Below, piece by piece: positions 46,600 to 58,970 of a stretch of DNA of 64,000 nucleotides; within the stretch, counting starts at the first letter, position 1, and every line of letters begins with the position of its first letter. The position numbers and the translations under genes were made by a program. The DNA lies in NCBI GenBank assembly GCA_037974335.1, contig CM075760.1, positions 2,272,859-2,336,858 of the forward strand, read 5' to 3'. The notes below the pieces were generated by a model. It saw only the letters and a program-made list of their open reading frames with translations, was not told where the DNA came from and ran no database searches. Source of the stretch: Prionace glauca. Lineage: Eukaryota; Chordata; Chondrichthyes; Carcharhiniformes; Carcharhinidae.

Positions 46600-46870
46600 T
46601 ACCCTTGGGAAGATAGGGGTGAACAGCCTTCTTGAACCACTGCAGTCCACCTGGTTGAAGTAAACCCACAGTTGTGTTGGAGAGGGATATGGAGGTTTTT
46701 GACCCAGGGAAATAAAAAGGAGGCAGTATATTTCCAATACACAATACATCCTGACTTGGAAATATATGGGTCCTTTCCTTCATTTTCCCTCAGGCAAAAT
46801 CATGTAAACCCCAACACAACTGCACTGTGGACGGACAAACACCACATTGATGGCAGCATTTCAGGAAAGG
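46600..46870. repeat. Unclassified repeat, two arms in inverted order
   Basis: Left arm (46605-46735): AGCCTTCTTGAACCACTGCA ... TATATTTCCAATAC. Right arm (46745-46865): ATCCTGACTTGGAAATATAT, then reversed wording of the same repeat (CAACACAACTGCACTGTGGA). A related single copy is at 9585-9775. Confidence 0.55.
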
Positions 46871-48134
46871 GACTCACTATTATCTTCTGAAAGGCAATTA
46901 GGCATGGGTGCTTGTTTTTGTGGAGTCACAGATTTAAAAGGGCATTTGGCAGAGACAGGCAAAATGCCCATCCTTGTTAGATGTAGTAACAGAAAACAAT
47001 GTTTAAATGGTACTGTTAAAGGTTTCACGCTTCCTCACATAGTTCCAAGTTAAAAGAAATGCATCTCAGTAGAATGACTGGGAGGATTACCTGAAGGTTC
47101 CAGTTGATGAAACCAATCCGTTTCCTGCACGGGGATTTCATTGTTTGCTATTTTGTTGCAAAATGCATTCACGTTGGTGCTCTGTTGTTTCAAATTAACT
47201 CGAAGGGTCATTATATTTCAGTCAAACTTCCAAACTTTTCATGGCTTTTCCCCTACTAATGTTTTATGTTGATGCCAATTAAGGAAAACCAATATAACAA
47301 AAAAGATTGCTGTTCCAAAAATGTTTTCAGGAACAGGCAGAGTTAGCGATGCATTTGTGAAAATCAGTGAGGAATGCCGGGAAGGTTGAAAAAATGATTA
47401 AATATAACAAGATCCAGGCCTGATCAAACAGAAACACTTCGCCCTTGATGAAGGACATCCTGTTCAAACTTTCTTCAATACAACTTTGAACGAAATTGAA
47501 TAGGGTGCCGCATTCTGGGCAGCAAATCCGTTCCGCTGTTAGCATGTTAGTAAATTCGGAGATTACCACTTCGGACCGTATTTTGAATGTGATTTTCTTA
47601 TTAGTTTCAGAGAGGTGCTGTATGTCTCTCGGTGGCAGAAAAGGGGAAGAATGTGCCGTGATTTAAAAATTGTGGTTTAGATGTAAATGCACTTATAGAA
47701 GCATGTTGAAAGATGATAACAATTGATATTAATATTGTAAGGCAAACACCAATCCACAAAGGTAAAATGTTTGCAGGAGTGGCAGAAATGACAATATGAG
47801 TAAATGAGCAGAAAGGATGGAAATACTTGGAGGTTGAATTTGAATTGATGGAAATTAAGAATCACAAACGTGAAATCAAAGCTTTTGTTATGGAGTTCTT
47901 TATGGACTCGTTTCCGATCGAGTGAAACTCTTGGACATACCATTAAGCAATATGCAACACCAGCTTCTAACAAATGCAATACAATTATTGTGGATGTAGT
48001 TGTTGTGGTGGACGTGGGGGAGGGGTTTTAATCTCCATCTCTCCAGGTCAGAGAGGGATACATCTCAATATATAATAAAGAGCAAGGTGGAAGTGTAAAC
48101 TATGTTGCGAACACACATGGACTGCAATGAGGCA

Positions 48135-48400
48135 CATAGGAACATAAGAACATAAGAAATAGGAGCAGGAGTAGGCCATCTAGCCCCTCGAGCCTGCCCC
48201 GCCATTCAATAAGATCATGGCTGATCTGTCCTGGCTCAGTTCTACATTCCCGCCCTCTCCCCATAGCCCTTAATCCCCTCGCTTATCAAAAACCCATCAA
48301 CCATGGTGAGGCAGCCTCCAACACTTGGAACAAGCAATTCCCCTCAAGATGCCTCGCTATTTCCTCTTTGATGACGGATTCTAACATTTTACCTACCACA
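48135..48400 (-). repeat. CR1 subfamily C, internally deleted 3' fragment
   Basis: AACATAAGAAATAGGAGCAG is the reversed C tail. The sequence runs to AAAAACCCATCAACC, then jumps to GCAAGCAATTCCCCTCAAGA-type RT wording (LESVIKEEIARHLEGNCL on the minus strand), skipping most of the RT. Confidence 0.8.
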
Positions 48401-49094
48401 GACATGAACAACAATTGGGTGAAGGTGAGTAATGTTAGAAAATGTGTAGAAATAAATTTTGGCAAGAACAAGAGAAAATTAAGCTTTTTATAAATCACAT
48501 AATTAGCTAATATGGGTTTCTTTATTGACTGAGGTGCGCTATTACCACGAATTCAGAAAATTATCGTTCAGATCGAGGAAGCAATTAGAACGGAAAACCC
48601 AATTTTCCGGCCTCCTACCATGTGGTCCTGGCAGCGAGAGGTGGCACATTGTTTGCCAGTGGTGGGATAAGTTTGGACAATGCGCTCAGGCGAATAGTTC
48701 AGTAGAATGTCAAATTATAACGCCATACTCGACCCTGAAAAAAATTTACATCGACACTGAGAGAGTCCTTTCCTTGGTCGGGATCTCCAGAATGTGGGCG
48801 CACCATTTAAGGTAACAGGGCTGTTTGAAGTGAGTTGAAGAATATTTAATTAGACAAATGGTTCTAAGTCTTTTGTAGTTCCCGAGCGCAGAGGCCTGTG
48901 GATGTTTCGTCGTCTACCAGGTCTAAGTGTTGGTCTCTCAGGCAATCAAGCGGCCTGTGTTTGTGAGCAGAGAGATGTAGTCCATAACAAGGATGCTTGT
49001 CATCTTGAATGGTAGCAGAGAATTGAAATACCGAATGGCCTTCTCCTGCTCATGGAATCCCTGTAGCACAGAAGGATGCCATTCGGCCCATTAA

Positions 49095-49370
49095 GAACAT
49101 AAGAACATAAGAAATAGGAGCAGGAGTAGGCCATCTGGCCCTTCGAGCCTGCCCCGCCATTCAATAAGATCATGGCTGATCTGTTGTGACTCAGCTCCAC
49201 CTTCCCGCCCTCTCTCCATAACCCTTAATCCCTTCTCTTATCAAAAACCCATCAACCCGTTTCTTAAAAATATTTAGCGAGGCAGCCACCACTACTTCAA
49301 CGTGCAGAGAATTCCAGAGATTCACCACCCTTTGAGTGAAGAAGTTCCTCCTCAACTCTGTTCTAAACCA
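49095..49370 (-). repeat. CR1 subfamily C, 3' end
   Basis: Reversed C tail (AAGAACATAAGAAATAGGAG), then minus-strand FRTELRRNFFTQRVVNLWNS and FKKRVDGFLIREGIKGYGER. Nearly identical to 24320-24600. Confidence 0.85.
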
Positions 49371-49379
49371 TTGCGTCTG

Positions 49380-49635
49380 CACCAACCACCAACCCACTAA
49401 TGCCCTATTCCCGTAACCTTACACATTTACCCTGCTAATCACCTGACAACAGGGTCAATTTACCATGGCCAATGAAACCAACCCACGCATCTTTTGACTG
49501 TGGGAGGAACCCGGAGCACCCGGAGGTATCCCACGCAGACACGGGAAGAATGTGCCAACTAAAGAGAGACAGTGATCTGAGGCCAGAATTGAACCTGTCT
49601 ACATGGCGCTGTGAGGCAGCAGTGCTAACTACACC
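49380..49635 (-). repeat. SINE, decayed
   Basis: Reversed SINE core (CTTTTGACTGTGGGAGGAAC) and head (TGTGAGGCAGCAGTGCTAAC), joined to the CR1 C fragment. Confidence 0.7.
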
Positions 49636-50283
49636 TATGTTCTTATTCTCTGGCCAGAGATATGTCTTTAACCGAAATTTAAATGCCTTATTTCCCATTT
49701 TGGTTAGTATTGCTGTCTCTGTGTATGGAATGTAATACAGAAGGCCTGCCCATTTTCAGACACATAAATATTGTGAACCTCAGGGTCAGACATATCATCA
49801 TAATAATATATATGTGGCCACTCTACATTTGAAAACAAATATGTTTGATTTACTTGAAAAACCCAGCAATGCTTAACAGTCTGAACTTAACTGACATTTG
49901 TTTTCCTCTTTAACTTTGCCAAATTCTACGCGAGAGTGACTTTCGTGTCAAATGATGAGGCATATCTGCAAAATCGGATGAAGGGCAAGTTGTTTTTAGG
50001 GGTATAATCTCAGCTGAAATGCAGGGAACTTTTTTTTTCTTTATTTGGACATTTGATTGCACATATGTATTCATTGGGAAATGATTGAAATGAGTCATAA
50101 GGAGGAAATTAATGCGGCAAGGAGCACATAGAAACTCATCAGCTCAGCTGCAACAAGATAATATAATCTCAAAGCATATTGCAGTAAGTATTTTCCACGT
50201 TTGTTTTTTGTCAGCATGGAGTAGTTGTTGCCAACAGTGATTTCAACATGAAACATTAAAATAACCCTTCACATTCTTCCTAG

Positions 50284-50604
50284 TTGATTGCTACGAGGAA
50301 GACATTTCCATAAATATATTGAACCCTTCATTTGAGGAGATTTGGGTCCAAAAGACAGCAACAATTGTTTGTGAAGTCCGTTACACTGTGTTAGAAAACG
50401 TCAGTGTCTCCTGGCAAGTGGATGGGACAATGAGAACGGAAGGAGTTGAGACCCAAACTCCTGAATGGAGTGGAAGTAAAACAACGATCATGAGTAAACT
50501 GAAAGTCACAGCAGCAGAGTGGGACACTGGGGTGGAATATGTCTGCATCGCAGAAGGAAGTGAATTACCAACACCGAAGAAGCGATCCACTCGCAAAATA
50601 AAGG
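50284..50604 (+). CDS. IgNAR constant domain exon C4
   Basis: 321 bp, phase 1 (acceptor CACATTCTTCCTAG, donor ATAAAG|GGTAAG read as G|GTAAGC). The N-terminus VDCYEEDISI has an extra Cys outside the Ig fold, a candidate for an inter-chain disulfide in the homodimer (inference). The domain then follows: NPSFEEIWVQKTATIVCEV (first Cys), NVSVSWQVDG (core Trp, NVS glycosylation site), KLKVTAAEWDTGVEYVCIAE (second Cys) and TPKKRSTRKIK. Clear paralogue of C2 (EEIW, T-T-CEV, W-VDG, EW--GVEY-C). Confidence 0.95.
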
Positions 50605-51022
50605 GTAAGCGTAGATAAAATTCGTTCAGAGACTGGTTCAATTATCAATGTTGTTAAACGGAAACAAAAATCTGATTCTATCATTAAATGCTCGTACAAT
50701 ACACTTCACATAGTCATGGAACCCAGCAGTCGCCACATGGATAAAAACTACCATATGAGAATCCGCTGAGCTGCAAACCCAAAACACGTCAGTACCTGAA
50801 AGGTTATTTCTCTAATCTGTTCAAAATAACATCAAACCACAACGAATTGATGAATATTAATGATGCTCATGAACAAGGAAAACATGCCTTAAAACTCTGA
50901 GGGATAGGAAGCATTACACATTTGCAGTCTCTGATATTGCTAAGAGAGGTAACTGGATAGAAGAAAATGAAGGAATATAAAGATTTGGTTTACGAAAAGT
51001 ATGCATTTTTCTCTTTTTATAG
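50605..51022 (+). other. C4-C5 intron (418 bp)
   Basis: AT-rich, no repeat recognised; ends in the pyrimidine-rich acceptor TTTTTCTCTTTTTATAG. Confidence 0.8.
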
Positions 51023-51405
51023 TTGGTGCGATGAATAGTCCTAAAGTGTACGTTCTGCCACCATCAGCGGCCGAAATTGACTCAGAGAAGACGGCAACTT
51101 TGATGTGCATAGCCACTGGCTTTTATCCTGCTGAAATTTATATTGCTTGGTTGGCCAATGACACGCTTTTAGATTCGGGTTTCCTCGGTCAAGCAGTGAG
51201 CGAGAAAGGAAACGGTTCCAGCTTCATTGCCAGCAGATTGAGGCTCACAGCGGCGGAGTGGAACACTGGCACAACTTACTTCTGTTTAGTGGGACACCCG
51301 TCCCTTGAAAGGAATTTAATCCGAAGTATAAATATCTCCTATGGTAAACCGACTTTAGTTAATGTTTCGCTTGACCTAACTGACAGTTTGAAATCTTGTG
51401 TATAG
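51023..51405 (+). CDS. IgNAR constant domain exon C5 with secretory tail
   Basis: 383 bp, phase-1 acceptor, ending at TAG (51403-51405). Domain: VYVLPPSAAEIDSEKTATL, MCIATGFYPAEIYIAW (first Cys, FYP, core Trp), RLTAAEWNTGTTYFCLVGHP (second Cys). Potential N-glycosylation at NDT, NGS, NIS and NVS. The tail after about 51340 reads GKPTLVNVSLDLTDSLKSCV, a mu-like secretory tailpiece with a penultimate Cys usable for oligomers. An internal donor TATG|GTAAAC (51343/51344) precedes the tail in phase 1; its use would drop the tail and join to the membrane exon. This is the standard IgM-type choice between secreted and membrane forms. Paralogue of C3. Confidence 0.95.
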
Positions 51406-51708
51406 CCCGCCACGATTCAACTGTTCTTTTCTCTAAAAGTGTCACCACTTTCGGTTCATTTCTTTTTGGTAATTGGAACCAGCAAATCTCCCAATCATAT
51501 GAAGGCACAATCACGCTTTAGAGCAGCAAATACTTGCTTTGTCACTTTGCTAACACATAAAACTATGTCATTCAATGAAGGATAATTGTGTTTAGAATCT
51601 GAGATCCTCAAATGAGCATAATAGTATTTGATACAATTTGTCATTTTGTCGAAGATCTCTTGGAGGCATTAGTGCCCTTTTTCGATATGTATCGGCCTGA
51701 CGAGACGC

Positions 51709-51714
51709 AATAAA
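51709..51714 (+). terminator. Probable polyadenylation signal of secreted IgNAR mRNA
   Basis: AATAAA about 300 bp after the C5 stop, the first one downstream. A 3' UTR of this length fits a secreted Ig transcript. Confidence 0.6.
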
Positions 51715-51719
51715 TGCAA

Positions 51720-53275
51720 AATGAAAACTTTCGTACTTGCCTATTCCTGGTTTATGTGTGTGACATATTTGAGGGGATGATTTATATTTTCAGGAAAAGA
51801 TAAATTATGTCTATATTGTAAGGTTCCAAATGTGCAATAACTTTGCATTTACCCAGTTAAAAAAACTCAGGGCTTCTATCACCTGATCAAACTAACTTAT
51901 AAGCGGTCTTGGCAACTTTACTGACAAGTGATCTTGTGATTTATTCCTTGACCATGAAGTCTTTACCCATAGAGTGGAATGAATGAAGGTGAAGGAGTAT
52001 CTGTTCAACCTATAGAGCCACATTCATTCACCAACACTGTTTGTCTGGTTTAATCCAGTTCTAGAAAGGCAACCTGTTTCATGAAATGCCTTCGCTTTCC
52101 ACAACATTAACCCCTTCATATTCTATAACCGGATGCTGCTTCTCGAGCACAAAATTCAAAGACACCTTTTTTCCATTGCACTTGCTTGCAGATACCAGCC
52201 AGCAGTATCTCATTGCGTTTTGTCTACACGCTCCACTGCTCCTCATTTTTGACGTTGCATATCTGATGCAGCATTAGGTGGACAGAGACTGACAAATCTT
52301 GAGTTTAATTTTGAGAGCATCAAAATTATAATCTTTCTACTCACTTAGACTCATTCTCATGTTACCGAGTCCAACCAGAACCATCCAAAAGTTTTCACCC
52401 ACTTCCGAATTCATTGCATATCGCTATTAACCCACCACCCTGTGCCTGTTCACCTCTAATGGCTCCCAGGTCCAATAACAACATGACTTGAAAATTCTAA
52501 CTTCTGTTTTCAAATATGTCCACGGCTTCTATGCTCTGTCAACAGTTTATTGTGTTCCTTTTGGATTTTTTAATGCTGCTAGAAAGGTCAAAATCTGCTT
52601 CTCATCCATAATTTCTCTTGAGATGATCGTGGCGAGCAAATTGACAGACACATATGGTGTATGCGTGCGCACTTCGCTGTAAGGCATTACAGGATATTGA
52701 TCCAGAAATAATGCAGGAAATAGAAATTTGCTGTTCAATACAGATATTTCGGGCGATTTGGTAGTGGTGATAGTCCTATGCTGCATCCTATGATTTGGTA
52801 GTGGTGATAGTCCATATGCAGTAGAGATCTCGGGTTTGGAAGCAGTCATCTGAGGCCCCGTGGGAAGTGATTGCAGTGTTTGCTGTAGGAAGTCCACACT
52901 GTGAATCAGAGTGAGGGGAAATAAATTGTTTGGAAATGTGAACGCATTGCCAATCAAGGAGGATTTTTAAATTCTATTCTTGAGTTAATCACTCCTCTCC
53001 GAACTCCACATGCCTCCAATTCAGAACTTGTATCGATCCTCCTTTGTTTCTATTTTATTATTTCATGGACAGTCGCTGGTAAGGCCATGAGTGGTTGCCC
53101 ATCACAATGTGCCCTGTTGTATCATTTTCTAGACCATGACAGAGGGCAGTTGTGAATCAAAAATTGCTGTGCGTCTGAAATCATTTGGAGGACACATGTA
53201 AGGATGGCAGATTTCCTTACCTTAAGATATTAATGATTTTTCTTTTCAATAATTGATGAATTTTCTCATGGCGCA
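51720..53275. other. C5-TM1 intron, left part
   Basis: No exon recognised. ACTTGAAAATTCTAACTTCT and TATGTCCACGGCTTCTATGC (52487-52540) resemble a widespread shark repeat. A tandem duplication of about 53 bp (TTTGGTAGTGGTGATAGTCC) lies at 52755-52815. Confidence 0.45.
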
Positions 53276-53284
53276 CCATTGCTA

Positions 53285-54680
53285 AAAACTCCGTTTTACC
53301 AAGTAACTACTTTGAAAGGGAGGGAAGGAGAAAATAGGGAATTATACACCGGGCAGCCGAACGTCAGGACAGAGGAAGTTGCTGGAGTCCATTACCAAGG
53401 GCTTCATAGCACAATATTTGAAAACAGTGGTAGAATCAGACAAAGTGAGCATGGGTTTACCAACGGGAAATCATGCTTGATGAACCTATTGGAATTCTTG
53501 GAGGATATAACGAGAAAAGATGACCAAGGAGAACTGATGGATGTGATCTATTTATAAATTCAGAAATCCCTCAACAAGATCTAACATAAAGTTAATGTGG
53601 ATGAGATTGTGGGTATTGTCTTGAGCTGGATAGAAAGTTGGTTAGCAACGTGCTGGCATAAATTGGTCTTTTTTCGGATCGGCAGGATGTGACAAGTATG
53701 TAGGCATCAATGCTAGGGCCGAAACTGTTCATATTTGATATTAATGATTTGGAAGAGAACAACGAATGTTTCATCTCCAAATGTGCGGATGGGGGGTGTT
53801 GAGCTGTGAGGAGGTTGCAGCTTTAGCGTCAGTTGGACAGACTGAGTGAATGGGCATATGCATGGCCGATGCATTATAAAATAGTGTGAGTAAATGTGAG
53901 GATTTCCGTGTATCCAATTCAAGGAAGGCAGACTATTCTTTGAATGGATACAAATTGGGAGAGGTAAATACTCAGCGACACCTTGGTGTCCTCATGTATC
54001 AGTCAGTGAAAATAAGCGCACAGGTGCAGCAGTCAGTAAAGAAACTGAATGCTGTGTTTACCTTCACAGCGAGATAATCTGAGAATAGGGATAGGGATGT
54101 TTTACTGCAAATGTATAAGGCGTTGCTCACGCCACACCTGACGAACTGTGCAGTGTTGGTGTCCTTATCTGAGGAAGGATGTTCTTTCTACAGAGGCAGT
54201 GCACCGAAGGTTTATTGGGCTGATTCCTGGGATGAAATATCTGTCATGTGAGGAGTGTCAATGTCTATGAGAATTATATTACTTGGAGTTTAGAAGTGTG
54301 AGAGGGGATCTCATAGTTAATTATAAAATTCGTCCAGAGTGGATTCGGAAAGAATGTTCCCATTGGTGTGTGAGTTCTTGCCAAGTTTCCTAGTTTGAGG
54401 ATCAGGGCCTTATTAGGCTGAGGTGAGGAGAAACTTCATCACACAGCGAGTGATGTTTCTGTGGAATTTATTACCACAGTCAGTGGTTGAAGTTATATGC
54501 GTTGAAGAATAAATTAAATATATCTCTTGGGGCTAACAGTATCAAGCGTTATGGGGGGTGGGTGGGTAGGGGGATCAGGTTATTGAATTTGATGATCAGC
54601 AATGATGAAAATGAGTGGTGGAGCAGGCTTTAAGAGATTAATGGCTTACTCCTGCTTCTATTTTATGTTTCTATATTATT
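53285..54680 (+). repeat. Old CR1 copy, RT to 3' tail
   Basis: Broken plus-strand frames: RIRQSEHGFTNGKSCLMNLL, MDVIYL, GQLD-type linker, ADYSLNGYKLGEVNTQRHLG, QQSVKKLNAVFTFTAR, then reverse-transcriptase end wording and a tail (TTAATGGCTTACTCCTGCTT). Heavily degraded. Confidence 0.75.
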
Positions 54681-54684
54681 ACTA

Positions 54685-57539
54685 TCTTTCCATGTGCGCG
54701 TGTAGATGAGGTTTTCTGATTTCAGTTGGCCAAGTCCGACGGAATAGAATAGAATAGTGTTGCTGTACGTCCTCCAGTCTAATCTCTAAATTTAGCAAGA
54801 TCTATAAATCACCAAAATTTTGCCAAGTGTTCATTCACTTACGTCCTGATCCGCTAATATGACTTGGCAACAAAGCTTGTGAGCTGATGGCCACAAAAAA
54901 CAATTTGGGGCCTTTTACAACTCTAAAAATGCTGTAAAAATGGAACTTGATATTGTTGCGCATTGAACGCAAGCTCCAATTCGGAACTGTGCATTGACTT
55001 TGAATGTACCGCCCTGTCGTTAAAGGCCCAGATTCTATCGTGGATATTGAGATAGTTTCTGACTCAGAAGTTGTTTCATTCAAGACCATATCCAACATTT
55101 TGCTCTTTCATCAAGGCTATTAATGCAGCTCGACACTCTTTGTGTTGCTGCAGCCATAATAGTGCAGTGTTTCAATCGAAACATTTCTTCCTGGCCTGAG
55201 CCGATTGTTCAGATGTATGTTGAATACTCTTTTGGTGAATTGCTGGAGCAGCGATCCCTCCCAGTGTGCGGCCAAAAGCAGCATTGTCTACACTGACATC
55301 CCATTAATTGCAACATTTTTGATACATCTTATGAGGGGTAAATTTGTTGTACGGATTTAACTGAAACACTTTAAAATGAAATCGTTTGCTTAAAAACCTT
55401 CGGCAACCGGGGAATGACGACCGATGAAGCAATATATTTATATGTTGCCATGATCGTCAACCTGGCTAAACCCATATCATGTAAAACAGGGTACGGAATC
55501 TGTCAGTTTATGCAATGGCAAGGGAGACATCAATAGCAGAATATTTCAAGGGAATCAGCTGCTTGACTCCTTGCCGCAAACAGTATAGCGGCTTTTCATT
55601 CCCTTATTGCATCAGTTCATTATTGATTTCGTGATGTTGGAAAACGCACTGACACCAATTTCATATGTCAGTAGATCTCTTTACCAGCCAATGCATGAGT
55701 ACTTCACGCTTTCTTATAATGTGGATTAACCTTTGCAGAGAAGAAATTATGCAAATCAGGGAACATTGCATTGCTCCCGACTGGAGTGTGTACTTTGATG
55801 TGACTTCATGTGTTGGCTTAGAAACAGTGCAGGGTCCATTAATTCAGCAATGTTAGCTAGGTTATAGAAAAGCGCGTTTGCTCTCAGGTTGGAGAATGTG
55901 TGGAAGTGACTAGTTGTGTCGACCTGCCTTAACTGACGCAGAGTTAAACCGATATTACTGAGGCACTGTGCCTCCAGTGACTGTTGCTGTTGCTGTTTGT
56001 GCTGTGGTGTGTCTCCATGCTGCGGGATATCATGCTGTGTCTAATGGGTTTGGTAGCTTTTCGTGCTGAAATTTCATTGAGTGGAAATTATCCAGCACAG
56101 ACTAAGGATATTTGGCCCATCTATCCATGCCACATTGTCTGGGTGAAGTAACCAGCTGTGTATTTTACACGGTGACAAAAGCCTGCTTGACAAAAGTTCA
56201 ACTGATCAAATGCAGTGAATGCATTTTGCATCCATGTACTTAACGTTGTGGCTGAACAGGATACACAGCTGTTTTACTGATCCATCACCAGGTCGCTGGA
56301 CTTTACTCTGTTTCATTCGTTAACACTATTGAAGGGCATGTATGGCTTAGTGTGGCATGTGTCGAGCAGGAGCAACAGTCATGTTCATCTTGTATTATTG
56401 GAAGGTCTTGTTTTGAGATGGCATTTACCCTTCCTGACACAGTTATTTAGAACATGTGGCATGCCAGTTAAATAAACTTTTATGTACCAGAAGATATTAA
56501 ATTATACAATAAATTTCAAACAAGATGACAAAAGAAACTTGCCGTAGGGCAGTTCATGCTACGATTATGATGCTTTACAAATAACTGTAAACGTTAACGC
56601 AAGCATAAAAACATTACACCCTCCGCAAAATATCGACCAGCATTATCCAAAACAGCAGTTTGAAAAAAAAATCGACTTTGATCGTAGTGATGCTTTCAGG
56701 AGATTGAGAGAATTGTTGATGTCCGTTGTAATTCAGAAACCATAAAAAAAGATAGTGTGTCCACACACCTGCGAATTTTTAAATGACCGAATACTAGAGC
56801 TGCTATAGACAAGCATATGGGTCCCATGAAAACTCACTAACTTGGTAAACAGAGAACTGTAAATGTAATTTGACAGAACAGCCTTACAAAGTCTGGCCGT
56901 AAGGCAATTCTGACATTATGTGTAACAAATAATTCAAATGACAATGGGCATTGTTGAACATCATTGAGCAGAAGTGGACATGCTTTGCCGGTTTGCAGTT
57001 GCGTGAGTTTATCCTTTGATAAAGTGAGTGACTTTTGCCGGAAAATGTCAATAACTTAACAGATGCGAATACAATCTGCACAAATTTGAAGCCCTCAAAT
57101 CTTAAGCTGAAAAATGACTCATTCCCAGTTCTAATATTCAGTTCTTGTGATAATTTGGCATGTGAACATGCTAAGTTAATATGCAAAAGATTTGAGCCCG
57201 ACTCAACTCTTCTGTTCAAAATGGAACCGAGTTCAGCTTATAGACAGACTTTGATTATGATGGTTGAAAAAAAGAAAGTAAAATGCATTACGTGCGATTG
57301 GCTCTGTTCACGGGAATATAGGAAGGATACACGCATGTATCATTTAAAAAAATCACCAGCTCTCTGTCCCCTACTAGCCTTCAATTATTGCCAACCAGCA
57401 CCTGTCTCCATCTTTTCTGAAATCTATCCCGATCATCTTTGAGCCTTTTCATGTTTTATTATTTCAGTGCACAATGCAAAATATCTAGTCTATTTTCAAG
57501 AGGATTCAATTGACAAATACATTCATCTGTTGATTACAG
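54685..57539. other. C5-TM1 intron, right part
   Basis: No exon or known repeat recognised. The frame at 57035-57442 just before TM1 has no Ig or other known motif and is low in complexity; I treat it as chance. Confidence 0.5.
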
Positions 57540-57697
57540 AAACCCCTCTAATACCGGACTTAGTGGAGAACGAAGTGGTAGTGGAAGATGGATTGGAAAC
57601 CTTCGATGAAAATCTCAGCACTTCATCAACAGTAGTTTCTTTTGTCACCTTATTCGTTCTCAGTATGATGTACAGCGCATATGTGACAGCTATCAAG
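57540..57697 (+). CDS. IgNAR transmembrane exon TM1
   Basis: 158 bp, phase-1 acceptor (TTGATTACAG|AAACCC), phase-0 donor (AAG|GTAATA). The joined product starts with ETPLIPDL, an acidic linker rich in E and D (ENEVVVEDGLETFDENL), then a transmembrane helix STVVSFVTLFVLSMMYSAYV and a short TAIK. The helix keeps the polar S/T/Y face of antigen-receptor transmembrane segments that contact CD79, the place of the CART motif in IgM. The opening ETPLIPDL recalls shark IgM membrane exons. It is preceded by a long frame from 57467, but the AG at 57538-57539 gives the right phase for C5 or C3 splicing. Confidence 0.9.
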
Positions 57698-58609
57698 GTA
57701 ATAATGGCTCACAATTGTACCGTAACATTGTAAACATATGTTCATAAATTGAAGGTCATCCACATATATTGCTGTAGCACAAATGGTTAACTAAATGTTC
57801 CAACACACACACAATTTGTACTGTTAACTCTCTCTCAATTGAATTTAATGTTCGTTCCCATGTGATGCATAGAAATAATTCATAAACCTCCAGAACATGA
57901 AGATTAAAGAGAAGATTGAATGCATACGGACATTCAAAGGAAAACGGGAAATCAGTAAATAATGAATAAATACATTGAATCCAGATTGGACATCATTAGA
58001 CACGTAAAGAAAATGATGTTTTTGAGAAATGATCCAAATAGTCTTCTCGTGAAAAAAGGGAGCGTTGAGTATGATACGTCTATTGGGAGGGGAAGCTGCA
58101 AAAAATGCTTCACATGGCGAAGTGGATCTTTGTGTAGAGATGAAGAAAGCATTGACTCCAACTTGACAGGAGATGAATCAATGTGAAAATTATTGATAAT
58201 GGAAGGATGGAATTTGGAGTATTGTGTATGGGTGAGGAAAACAGTGACTGACAAGACGTGAGATGAATCATTTTGAAACGATGACGAAAGGTTTACCGAG
58301 GAAATCTTGGGGCATGGTGGATAGACGAGGTAAACATTTCTTATGGAAGGATGGGAGAGGAGAAAATTGTTGACAGTTTTCAAAAAAAAACATTGGCAAC
58401 GGAAGTATAGGAGAAAGTATCAGCCTTCAACTTGATAGACAACGAGTACAAGGCGGCAAACTGTGGGCACGGAAACGACAAGCAATCAACAGATATCATG
58501 GCTCTCAGATCAAAGTTAAGTAAATGGAATTACAAAAACATTGACAGTGGAGGATAATGGAAATTTTGAAAATTAGCTGTTTTACCTGGTTCAACACACA
58601 TTTATAATC

Positions 58610-58970
58610 ATAGAATCCTACAGTGCTGAAAGGGGCCCTTCAGCCCATCGAGGTTGCACGGACCACAATGCCACCCACACCCTACCCCCACATCCCGACA
58701 TATTTTACCCGCTAATCCCTCTAATATTTGCATCTCAGGACACTAAGGGACTATTTTAGCATGGCCAATCAACTTAGCCTGCGCATCTCTGGACTTTAGG
58801 AGGAATCCGGAGGACCTGCAGCAAACCCACACAGACACGAGGAGAATGTACAAACTCCACACAGACAGTGACGTGAGCTGGGAATTGAACCGAGGCCCCT
58901 GGAGCGGTGACGCAGCAGTGCTAACCACTGTGCGACCATGCCACCCCACCACTGTGCTACCTATCCGCCC
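58610..58970 (-). repeat. SINE, full length with target-site duplication
   Basis: Reversed tail (ATAGAATCCTACAGTGCTGA), core (CTGGACTTTAGGAGGAATCC) and head (AGCAGTGCTAACCACTGTGC). CATTTATAATC lies on both sides (58599-58609 and 58971-58981), an 11-bp duplication. Confidence 0.9.

Larger units (their letters stand above)
44132..50283 (+). other. C3-C4 intron (6.15 kb)
   Basis: Expanded by repeats listed separately (SINE 44374, CR1 45670, repeat pair 46600, CR1 C 48135 and 49095, SINE 49380). The parts 46900-48130, 48420-49080 and 49640-50270 show no recognised feature. Confidence 0.6.

Noticed and set aside
52547-52957. 136-codon minus-strand frame as a gene
   Set aside because: No recognisable motif, spans a local tandem duplication, and has no splice or promoter context.
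57035-57442. 136-codon frame just upstream of TM1 as an extra IgNAR exon
   Set aside because: No Ig-fold Cys/Trp pattern or acceptor in the right phase; the sequence looks like chance AT-rich coding.
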